Assembly: GCA_964017155.1 (NCBI GenBank)
Contig: OZ024860.1
Span: 50,900,858 to 50,964,857, forward strand
Reading direction: 5' to 3'
Length of the DNA stretch: 64,000 nt
DNA from: Oasisia sp. SBJ-2009
Lineage: Eukaryota > Annelida > Polychaeta > Sabellida > Siboglinidae
The translations under genes and the position numbers were made by a program. Within the stretch, counting starts at the first letter, position 1; each line of letters begins with the position of its first letter. Below the pieces are notes generated by a model that saw nothing but the letters and a program-made list of their open reading frames with translations, was not told the origin of the DNA and did no database searches. Positions 1 through 12,000 of this stretch are shown in pieces.

Positions 1-86
1 GGGCATCTACATGACTCACCTCACTGAGGGCATCTACATGACTCACCTCACTGAGGGCATCTACATGACTCACCTCTCTCATCTTG
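1..86 (-). repeat. 27-bp minisatellite made of the CNOT7 exon 5 splice donor
   Basis: About 2.7 copies of a 27-bp unit, running off the left edge. On the minus strand exon 5 ends KMRE then GTGAGT at 73-68; each further unit again ends CAGTGAG and is followed by GTGAGT. The donor is therefore present three times in 73 bases. The unit is 9 codons long, has no stop (VSHVDALSE) and is in phase with exon 5, so use of a downstream donor would insert multiples of nine residues without a frameshift. The true copy number is unknown because the array is cut by the window edge. Confidence 0.85.
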
Positions 87-3000
87 AAGAAGGTGCAGCC
101 TGTGAGGAGACTGTCACTGCCAGCCTGGTGCTGGGGCCCAACTCGCTTTATCTGAATCACAACAGTGGTTGATGCACTCGGACCATTCAGCATGAAACCT
201 GCCAGTCTACTCCTTCTTGTTATAATGTTCTTGTGGCACTGAACTTATGGAACACCCTACCCAAAGTATGCACAGTTGTAAACTTGTAACAGTGTCAGAC
301 AGTGTTTGTAAGAGCAAACTAATGACTTACTATTTTTCTATAATACAAAAGTAATTAAAAAAAATTACTGATATAAATAGTTTTAACCTGTCATATAAAT
401 ACTTAACTGATGCCTGAAATTGTTAACTTTACTCTAAGCAGATTTTTCCAATATAAGGTTTTTCATTTAAAATTGTTTTTCCTAGTTGCACGGACAACAT
501 TCCGTGCCACAGAGCTGGGTGATAAAGTGCTACGGAGGTGGGGTGATAAAGTGCTACAGAGGTGGGGTGATAAAGTGCTACGGAGGTGGGGTGATAAAGT
601 GCCACAGAGATGGGGTGATAAAGTGCTACGGAGGTGGGGTGATAAAGTGCTACAGAGGTGGGGTGATAAAGTGCTACAGAGGTGGGGTGATAAAGTGCTA
701 CAGAGGTGGGGTGATAAAGTGCCACAGAGGTGGGGTGATAAAGTGCTACAGAGGTGGGGTGATAAAGTGCCACAGAGGTGGGGTGATAAAGTGCTACTGA
801 GGTGGGGTGATAAAGTGCTACAGAGCTGGGTGATAAAGTGCTACTGAGGTGGGGTGATAAAGTGCCACAGAGGTGGGGTGATAAAGTGCTACTGAGGTGG
901 GGTGATAAAGTGCTACAGAGGTGGGGTGATAAAGTGCCACAGAGGTGGGGTGATAAAGTGCTACAGAGGTGGGGTGATAAAGTGCCACAGAGGTGGGGTG
1001 ATAAAGTGCTACAGAGGTGGGGTGATAAAGTGCTACAGAGGTGGGGTGATAAAGTGCTACAGAGGTGGGGTGATAAAGTGCCACAGAGGTGGGGTGATAA
1101 AGTGCTACAGAGGTGGGGTGATAAAGTGCTACAGAGCTGGGTGATAAAGTGCTACTGAGGTGGGGTGATAAAGTGCCACAGAGGTGGGGTGATAAAGTGC
1201 TACTGAGGTGGGGTGATAAAGTGCTACAGAGCTGGGTGATAAAGTGCTACTGAGGTGGGGTGATAAAGTGCCACAGAGGTGGGGTGATAAAGTGCTACTG
1301 AGGTGGGGTGATAAAGTGCCACAGAGGTGGGGTGATAAAGTGTTACTGAGGTGGGGTGATAAAGTGCCACAGAGGTGGGTGATAAAGTGCCACAGAGGTG
1401 GGGTGATAAAGTGCTACAGAGGTGGGGTGATAAAGTGCTACTGAGGTGGGGTGATAAAGTGCTACAGAGGTGGGGTGATAAAGTGCTACAGAGGTGGGGT
1501 GATAAAGTGCCACAGAGGTGGGGTGATAAAGTGCTACAGAGGTGGGGTGATAAAGTGCTACAGAGGTGGGGTGATAAAGTGCTACTGAGGTGGGGTGATA
1601 AAGTGCCACAGAGGTGGGGTGATAAAGTGCCACAGAGGTGGGGTGATAAAGTGCTACAGAGGTGGGGTGATAAAGTGCTACTGAGGTGGGGTGATAAAGT
1701 GCTACAGAGCTGGGTGATAAAGTGCTACTGAGGTGGGGTGATAAAGTGCCACAGAGGTGGGGTGATAAAGTGCTACTGAGGTGGGGTGATAAAGTGCTAC
1801 TGAGGTGGGGTGATAAAGTGCCACAGAGGTGGGGTGATAAAGTGCTACTGAGGTGGGGTGATAAAGTGCTACAGAGCTGGGTGATAAAGTGCTACTGAGG
1901 TGGGGTGATAAAGTGCCACAGAGGTGGGGTGATAAAGTGCCACAGAGGTGGGGTGATAAAGTGCCACAGAGGTGGGGTGATAAAGTGCTACAGAGGTGGG
2001 GTGATAAAGTGCTACTGAGGTGGGGTGATAAAGTGCTACAGAGCTGGGTGATAAAGTGCTACTGAGGTGGGGTGATAAAGTGCCACAGAGGTGGGGTGAT
2101 AAAGTGCTACTGAGGTGGGGTGATAAAGTGCTACTGAGGTGGGGTGATAAAGTGCCACAGAGGTGGGGTGATAAAGTGCTACTGAGGTGGGGTGATAAAG
2201 TGCTACAGAGCTGGGTGATAAAGTGCTACTGAGGTGGGGTGATAAAGTGCCACAGAGGTGGGTGATAAAGTGCTACAGAGGTGGGGTGATAAAGTGCCAC
2301 AGAGGTGGGGTGATAAAGTGCTACAGAGGTGGGGTGATAAAGTGCTACAGAGGTGGGTGATAAAGTGCTACTGAGGTGGGGTGATAAAGTGCCACAGAGG
2401 TGGGCTGATAAAGTGCCACAGAGGTGGGGTGATAAAGTGCTACAGAGGTGGGGTGATAAAGTGCTACAGAGGTGGGGTGATAAAGTGCTACAGAGGTGGG
2501 GTGATAAAGTGCCACAGAGGTGGGGTGATAAAGTGCTACAGAGGTGGGGTGATAAAGTGCTACAGAGGTGGGGTGATAAAGTGCTACAGAGGTGGGGTGA
2601 TAAAGTGCCACAGAGGTGGGGTGATAAAGTGCCACAGAGGTGGGGTGATAAAGTGCTACAGAGGTGGGGTGATAAAGTGCTACAGAGGTGGGGTGATAAA
2701 GTGCCACAGAGGTGGGGTGATAAAGTGCTACAGAGGTGGGGTGATAAAGTGCTACAGAGGTGGGGTGATAAAGTGCTACTGAGGTGGGGTGATAAAGTGC
2801 CACAGAGGTGGGGTGATAAAGTGCTACTGAGGTGGGGTGATAAAGTGCCACAGAGGTGGGGTGATAAAGTGCCACAGAGGTGGGGTGATAAAGTGCTACA
2901 GAGGTGGGGTGATAAAGTGCCACAGAGGTGGGGTGATAAAGTGCTACAGAGGTGGGGTGATAAAGTGCTACAGAGGTGGGGTGATAAAGTGCTACAGAGG

Positions 3001-6000
3001 TGGGGTGATAAAGTGCCACAGAGGTGGGGTGATAAAGTGCTACAGAGGTGGGGTGATAAAGTGCCACAGAGGTGGGGTGATAAAGTGCTACTGAGGTGGG
3101 GTGATAAAGTGCTACAGAGGTGGGGTGATCAAGTGCTACAGAGGTGGGGTGATAAAGTGCCACAGAGGTGGGGTGATAAAGTGCCACAGAGGTGGGGTGA
3201 TAAAGTGCCACAGAGGTGGGGTGATAAAGTGCTACAGAGGTGGGGTGATAAAGTGCTACAGAGGTGGGGTGATAAAGTGCTACAGAGCTGGGTGATAAAG
3301 TGCTACTGAGGTGGGGTGATAAAGTGCTACTGAGGTGGGGTGATAAAGTGCTACGGAGGTGGGGTGATAAAGTGCTACGGAGGTGGGGTGATAAAGTGCT
3401 ACTGAGGTGGGGTGATAAAGTGCTACAGAGGTGGGGTAATAAAGTGCTACAGAGGTGGGGTGATAAAGTGCTACTGAGGTGGGGTGATAAAGTGCTACTG
3501 AGGTGGGGTGATAAAGTGCCACAGAGGTGGGGTGATAAAGTGCTACAGAGGTGGGGTGATAAAGTGCTACAGAGGTGGGGTGATAAAGTGCTACAGAGGT
3601 GGGGTGATAAAGTGCTACAGAGGTGGGGTGATAAAGTGCCACAGAGGTGGGGTGATAAAGTGCTACAGAGGTGGGGTGATAAAGTGCTACTGAGGTGGGG
3701 TGATAAAGTGCCACAGAGGTGGGGTGATAAAGTGCCACAGAGGTGGGGTGATAAAGTGCTACTGAGGTGGGGTGATAAAGTGCTACAGAGGTGGGGTGAT
3801 AAAGTGCTACTGAGGTGGGGTGATAAAGTGCCACAGAGGTGGGGTGATAAAGTGCCACAGAGGTGGGGTGATAAAGTGCTACAGAGGTGGGGTGATAAAG
3901 TGCTACTGAGGTGGGGTGATAAAGTGCTACAGAGCTGGGTGATAAAGTGCTACTGAGGTGGGGTGATAAAGTGCCACAGAGGTGGGGTGATAAAGTGCTA
4001 CTGAGGTGGGGTGATAAAGTGCTACTGAGGTGGGGTGATAAAGTGCCACAGAGGTGGGGTGATAAAGTGCTACTGAGGTGGGGTGATAAAGTGCTACAGA
4101 GCTGGGTGATAAAGTGCTACTGAGGTGGGGTGATAAAGTGCCACAGAGGTGGGGTGATAAAGTGCCACAGAGGTGGGGTGATAAAGTGCCACAGAGGTGG
4201 GGTGATAAAGTGCTACAGAGGTGGGGTGATAAAGTGCTACTGAGGTGGGGTGATAAAGTGCTACAGAGCTGGGCGATAAAGTGCTACTGAGGTGGGGTGA
4301 TAAAGTGCCACAGAGGTGGGGTGATAAAGTGCTACTGAGGTGGGGTGATAAAGTGCTACTGAGGTGGGGTGATAAAGTGCCACAGAGGTGGGGTGATAAA
4401 GTGCTACTGAGGTGGGGTGATAAAGTGCTACAGAGCTGGGTGATAAAGTGCTACTGAGGTGGGGTGATAAAGTGCCACAGAGGTGGGTGATAAAGTGCTA
4501 CAGAGGTGGGGTGATAAAGTGCCACAGAGGTGGGGTGATAAAGTGCTACAGAGGTGGGGTGATAAAGTGCTACAGAGGTGGGTGATAAAGTGCTACTGAG
4601 GTGGGGTGATAAAGTGCCACAGAGGTGGGGTGATAAAGTGCCACAGAGGTGGGGTGATAAAGTGCTACAGAGGTGGGGTGATAAAGTGCTACAGAGGTGG
4701 GGTGATAAAGTGCTACAGAGGTGGGGTGATAAAGTGCCACAGAGGTGGGGTGATAAAGTGCTACAGAGGTGGGGTGATAAAGTGCTACAGAGGTGGGGTG
4801 ATAAAGTGCTACAGAGGTGGGGTGATAAAGTGCCACAGAGGTGGGGTGATAAAGTGCCACAGAGGTGGGGTGATAAAGTGCTACAGAGGTGGGGTGATAA
4901 AGTGCTACAGAGGTGGGGTGATAAAGTGCCACAGAGGTGGGGTGATAAAGTGCTACAGAGGTGGGGTGATAAAGTGCTACAGAGGTGGGGTGATAAAGTG
5001 CTACTGAGGTGGGGTGATAAAGTGCCACAGAGGTGGGGTGATAAAGTGCTACTGAGGTGGGGTGATAAAGTGCCACAGAGGTGGGGTGATAAAGTGCTAC
5101 AGAGGTGGGGTGATAAAGTGCCACAGAGGTGGGGTGATAAAGTGCTACAGAGGTGGGGTGATAAAGTGCCACAGAGGTGGGGTGATAAAGTGCTACAGAG
5201 GTGGGGTGATAAAGTGCCACAGAGGTGGGGTGATAAAGTGCTACAGAGGTGGGGTGATAAAGTGCCACAGAGGTGGGGTGATAAAGTGCTACTGAGGTGG
5301 GGTGATAAAGTGCTACAGAGGTGGGGTGATCAAGTGCTACAGAGGTGGGGTGATAAAGTGCCACAGAGGTGGGGTGATAAAGTGCCACAGAGGTGGGGTG
5401 ATAAAGTGCCACAGAGGTGGGGTGATAAAGTGCTACAGAGGTGGGGTGATAAAGTGCTACAGAGGTGGGGTGATAAAGTGCTACAGAGCTGGGTGATAAA
5501 GTGCTACTGAGGTGGGGTGATAAAGTGCTACTGAGGTGGGGTGATAAAGTGCTACGGAGGTGGGGTGATAAAGTGCTACGGAGGTGGGGTGATAAAGTGC
5601 TACTGAGGTGGGGTGATAAAGTGCTACAGAGGTGGGGTGATAAAGTGCTACAGAGGTGGGGTGATAAAGTGCTACTGAGGTGGGGTGATAAAGTGCTACT
5701 GAGGTGGGGTGATAAAGTGCCACAGAGGTGGGGTGATAAAGTGCTACAGAGGTGGGGTGATAAAGTGCTACAGAGGTGGGGTGATAAAGTGCTACAGAGG
5801 TGGGGTGATAAAGTGCTACAGAGGTGGGGTGATAAAGTGCCACAGAGGTGGGGTGATAAAGTGCTACAGAGGTGGGGTGATAAAGTGCTACAGAGGTGGG
5901 GTGATAAAGTGCTACTGAGGTGGGGTGATAAAGTGCCACAGAGGTGGGGTGATAAAGTGCCACAGAGGTGGGGTGATAAAGTGCTACTGAGGTGGGGTGA

Positions 6001-9000
6001 TAAAGTGCTACAGAGGTGGGGTGATAAAGTGTTACTGAGGTGGGGTGATAAAGTGCTACAGAGGTGGGGTGATAAAGTGCTACTGAGGTGGGGTGATAAA
6101 GTGCCACAGAGGTGGGGTGATAAAGTGTTACTGAGGTGGGGTGATAAAGTGTTACTGAGGTGGGGTGATAAAGTGCTACTGAGGTGGGGTGATAAAGTGC
6201 TACAGAGGTGGGGTGATAAAGTGCTACTGAGGTGGGGTGATAAAGTGCCACAGAGGTGGGGTGATATAGTGTTACTGAGGTGGGGTGATAAAGTGCCACA
6301 GAGGTGGGGTGATAAAGTGCTACAGAGGTGGGGTGATAAAGTGCTACAGAGGTGGGGTGATAAAGTGCCACAGAGGTGGGGTGATAAAGTGCTACAGAGC
6401 TGGGGTGATAAAGTGCTACAGAGGTGGGGTGATAAAGTGCCACAGAGGTGGGGTGATAAAGTGTTACTGAGGTGGGGTGATAAAGTGCCACAGAGGTGGG
6501 GTGATAAAGTGCTACAGAGGTGGGGTGATAAAGTGCTACAGAGGTGGGGTGATAAAGTGCTACAGAGGTGGGGTGATAAAGTGCTACTGAGGTGGGGTGA
6601 TAAAGTGCTACAGAGGTGGGGTGATAAAGTGTTACTGAGGTGGGGTGATAAAGTGCTACTGAGGTGGGGTGATAAAGTGCCACAGAGGTGGGGTGATAAA
6701 GTGTTACTGAGGTGGGGTGATAAAGTGCTACAGAGGTGGGGTGATAAAGTGTTACTGAGGTGGGGTGATAAAGTGCTACTGAGGTGGGGTGATAAAGTGC
6801 CACAGAGGTGGGGTGATAAAGTGCCACAGAGGTGGGGTGATAAAGTGCTACATAGGTGGGGTGATAAAGTGCTACAGAGGTGGGGTGATAAAGTGTTACT
6901 GAGGTGGGGTGATAAAGTGCTACAGAGGTGGGGTGATAAAGTGCTACTGAGGTGGGGTGTTAAAGTGCCACAGAGGTGGGGTGATAAAGTGTTACTGAGG
7001 TGGGGTGATAAAGTGTTACTGAGGTGGGGTGATAAAGTGCCACAGAGGTGGGTGATAAAGTGCTACAGAGGTGGGGTGATAAAGTGCTACTGAGGTGGGG
7101 TGATAAAGTGCTACTGAGGTGGGGTGATAAAGTGCCACAGAGGTGGGTGATAAAGTGCTACAGAGGTGGGTGATAAAGTGCTACTGAGGTGGGGTGATAA
7201 AGTGCCACAGAGGTGGGTGATAAAGTGCCACAGAGGTGGGGTGATAAAGTGCTACAGAGGTGGGGTGATAAAGTGCTACAGAGCTGGGTGATAAAGTGCC
7301 ACAGAGGTGGGGTGATAAAGTGCTACAGAGGTGGGTGATAAAGTGCTACTGAGGTGGGGTGATAAAGTGCTACAGAGGTGGGGTGATAAAGTGCTACGGA
7401 GGTGGGGTGATAAAGTGCTACTGAGGTGGGGTGATAAAGTGCTACTGAGGTGGGGTGATAAAGTGCTACAGAGGTGGGGTGATAAAGTGCTACAGAGGTG
7501 GGGTGATAAAGTGCTACGGAGGTGGGGTGATAAAGTGCCACGGAGGTGGGGTGATAAAGTGCTGCCAGTAATCAAGGTCACTCAGTGACCTTCTGGCAGT
7601 GGCACTGACCTCCAGCTGGTCCGCGACCTCCTGTAGGCCCCCCTTTAGGTTCTTGCAACTCTTCATGAGGTACTTGACGTCGTAGATGTTGGGGAAGAAG
7701 ATCTTGAGCAGCTCGAAGAAGTCCTGCTCCTCTGGTGGCAGTCTCACACACGTCAGTAGCTTGAGCATGTAGCCAAAGTCATAACCACTGCAAATGACGC
7801 CATCATCTCTCATCACACGGCTAATTACTGTGGTCTTACACAGCAAATGTCACAAAAACTGTTGTTATCAGGAAAGAACTATTTGAGCAAAATTGGCACC
7901 AAGATATAATTATACAATTTTTAACAGATTATAAAATAAAAAACAGACAGTTCAAATAAAAAACTTGGCAAGAGTGCAAATGACATATTTAGCACAATTG
8001 AGTTAACATCACAATCACACATTCTGGACCATGTTCCACCATGTCACACGTTTAGTGGTTAGTCGCTAGAAATGACAAGGCAGAAGGGGCAAGTGACAAC
8101 GGAATGGCATTTTACATTGATAAAATGAGGTAAGTGAAATGTTCAATGGCATTACGTGTTTTACAACAAAATATCCAGTCATTGCGCATAATAAAATGAC
8201 AAAAGGAAGTAAGTGACAGTAAGTCCACAAATACTGCATAGAACCCGGAATACTGACTATTCACATAAATATATATAGAGAAGTAGTAGTTTATGCAGAT
8301 GTATACAATTGCCGAGTCATAATATGCAAATGAAAAACACTTTTCGTCCGATACCTCAAAAGCACCTGGTTCTCACTCGCACCATTTAGACCCTGCACAA
8401 CAGTGTAGCACATCAACATAATTAACTGCAACTTTTTTAATGGAAACATTAAAATAACCCGATCAAATTAGTGACATCTCAAGAAGATTAAATAAAATAA
8501 TATTTATAAGTCACCACTCCCATCGTTGTTGCACCTGGCAGGCAATTAATACTACTGTCACACAGCTCTAACAGCCAACTGTAGACCTCCAAGCTAACCT
8601 ATGGAATGAAATCCACTTGACGTTTTCGCTGAGAACAATCCCAGAAGTCATCAGCAGCTCGGCGAAGTCGTTCACCTCAATCCCGTCCTCCTCATGTCGA
8701 TGAAACTGAATGCCACATTTTGTGAGCATGTTGATGGAGTCCTGTGCATACATGTCATTCCTGCAACAGACGTATTCACTATTAGAAACACTCAATCGTT
8801 TCACAAGCAAAATGAGACATCTAATATATTTTTCACAATGCAATCCATGCTGAACATACCAAGTTGACTTCTTTGAACAGAGTGACAGAAACTAAAATGA
8901 TGTCCAGTAATCATAAACTAGGATTTATAAATAATATTAGTAATAGCTTGGGTTATCATGTCACAGGTGGTACAAATAATTGTTAGTCTCGAAAGACGCC

Positions 9001-12000
9001 GGCAAAAACAACAATGTACAGTGTAGTGCCATATCTAGATATTATAACTGATCAAAGCCCTTTACATGTTCAATCGAATACTATCTTAGCTTCTCTGGGA
9101 AACATCCAGCCTGGCAGCAATTAATGTGTGAAGACTACTCAAACACAAATATCCACCACTGTCTATGGATTGTTCATACGTCTGAGTGAATTCACCCAAC
9201 TGCAGGATTCGAACCTGGGTTCTCTCAGTTGAGAGTGCAATGTTTACTCACTGCGCTAGAGCACATTGCAATCAAACAACACAGCTTTCTGAATGACATT
9301 GAGCAGGTGTTATTACGTAGTCATGTTGTTGTTGATTTCTCACTTGGACAAATTTCATTTGGAATGTTAACTGAGGGTCTACTTAACCTGATACATTTAG
9401 CCAAGGTGATCATTATGATACATATTCTTACCCTAGACTGAAGCGAAAGTTGAACTGCCAGGTGGACACGGGGCGTGCCAGTTTCCCATTCTCATCAGAG
9501 AAAGTGAAACCAATCTGGATGATCTTCAACAGGTCGACGTTACAGCGCAGTAGTTGGTACTGAAAGTCTGTCGTACTACGAAACTCTCCAATTGGCCGTG
9601 CAACGACACCGGGGAACTCTGTGTCCTGTAATCAATGTAGCCGTAGTTACAACATTGAAGAAACTGACTATTATTTATTTTAAAATCACAGACAGTACAA
9701 TAACTGCTGGAAAAATGGTAAATTTATATATTATATTTTAAATACATAACATTGCATACCATTAAAATGACAATATTGGCATGCTTCAGGTATGCTCGAT
9801 ATACAAGTAAATGAGAATACATAAGCACAATGACATCATTTCCATAAGCACAATGCCACTGACATTACCCAAAACTGGTTAATTTGTTCATAATAGTTTT
9901 TCCTGTCACAATGTTCTTTTGTCTCTTATTTTAAAATAACAACTATAGAGTAAAACACACACATATTCAAGCAGATGAAACAATAATATAATTTGTTCAA
10001 GTCCTCTACAGAATATTAGTGACCGTTTGCACAGGTTTTGTTTCATAGGTTGTCACATATTTGCTGCTCAATTGCCAGGTAAAAGCTTTGGCCAGTGAAG
10101 TTTGCCTGAAAGGCTGTATCCAATATGGACTTTATTCATTGTGCTTTTGTCCATGAATTTTTTTTTCAACAGGATTGTTTGTCAGGCATTCAGAAGAAAA
10201 GACTAATTCAGGCCACGTTCGACCCAGTCGTTCATGAGTTGTTGATGACTCGGCTTGAACAGTCATTTGGTATCACCAATAAGGTGCATACGTGGTTGAG
10301 ATCTTACATCAGTGAGTGGAATCAGATGGTGGTAGTGGGAAGTGTCGAGTCGGGTGGTTCACTCTTGGCATGTGGCGTCCCACAGGGGTTGGTGCTAGGG
10401 TCTATCTTATACTCTATGTACAAAGCCGATTGGAGGAATTGTTGCTAGACATGGCATGAACAATCACTGTTATGCTGACGACCTTCAGATATACCTGACT
10501 GTTGATTGAGATTAATCACTTGTGGCGCCACCTGCTGGGGTAGAATTGTATTTTGCTGAAGTGGCAGCCTGGCTGACAAAAGAACAAGTTAACATGGAGA
10601 AATCTGAGGTGATAATTATATACCATGCTATACATTTTTAGATATATTTCGTATGATTCTATGTACATTTTACTGTAATGTGTGTACGCGCCTATGAACG
10701 GGCTGGTCCCGGAGATATGGCGCTTTATAAATGCTTGTAATAATAATAATAATAATAAATTTTTTCCTTGGCAAAAAATCACAACAGCTTGCTGAGTTGT
10801 ACATTACAGTAGCCAGCCATCAAATTCAATCTTCATCGTGTATGTGCAGTCAGGGTGTGATATTTGAGGATGAGCTGCAGATTGCTAACATTGTGAAGGT
10901 AGATTAGAAACGTTGGGCGAATTTGCCCACATCTGACAAATGAATCGTGTGAAATACTTCTTCTTGCACTAGTGAATCCTGCTTAGACTATGACAACCCA
11001 CTCTCTATGGCCTACCAAACAACACGATGCAACGCCTGCAAAGAGTGCAGAATTGTGTCGCTTGTATATTACGTGTACGAGGATATACGATCATATCACA
11101 CCTGGATTGCAGCGGTTACACTGGCTCCAGTTCATCCAGACCGACCTATTTACCTACTGTGCATTGAATGGGCTAGCTCCGGACTACTACTGAGTTAATC
11201 AGCTACGGACACATAAACACAACTCTAGGATCTGTCTCGCAGCCTCCCCTCTTGTTTGTACTGGACTCACAAACTGTCACACAATGTGATCACCGTTTCG
11301 CGGTCTGCTCGGCAGTTCTGTGGAACAGTCTACCTCCTACACTCGGGACAGCCGCAACAGTGCAAAGGTTTTAAGTACTCTTTTCAAGACCCATCTCTTC
11401 AAGCAAGCTTTTTTGTTATTTAACTGATGAGGACACTTAACTTTTTATCAATTGATTTTGTGTTTCATTTGATTGCATTTAACTATATGTAAAGTACTTT
11501 TACTTTACTTTTAATTTGTTTTTCTATTTATCAATAATTTTATCTGAACATTTTTAGAGACTGTATTTTAGGTATATTTTATGCATCGTTTTAGTGTTTT
11601 TTTTTTATTTATTGCAATTTGTATCGGGCACTATATAAGTATTTTATTATTATTATTATCATTAAAAAACGAAAGCATGGCTTTATTAAAATTGTGCAAA
11701 TAAAAATACAGGGGAATAGTAGGGAGGACTCAAAAGATGACACATAATGTTAGGTAGGAAATCAAACTGTGTTATTTGACCCCAGAAGTGGCAAAAAAAT
11801 GATATTGAAAACTGATTCATACTGAAGTGGAGAGGTCACTAAGTTAAAAAAATTGTCAAGTAGGAAAATTCTCAGGTGAGAGTTTGGTCTGACGGTGGTT
11901 TGTCCATTCTGAATTGTGAGCATCATTTGTGGAGGCTTTGTTGTGAATTCACATTTCACACTCCATAAGCATCAGCCTGAACCATGTACCATAGCGACAT

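Noticed and set aside
410..7588. Multiple WGDKVLQR / ALYHPTSV repeat proteins up to 530 residues
   Set aside because: Frames are by-products of a stop-free 24-bp unit lying inside a CNOT7 intron on both strands.
9190..9265. A tRNA gene in CNOT7 intron 2
   Set aside because: Same reason: perfect B box but degenerate stems and a SINE tail.
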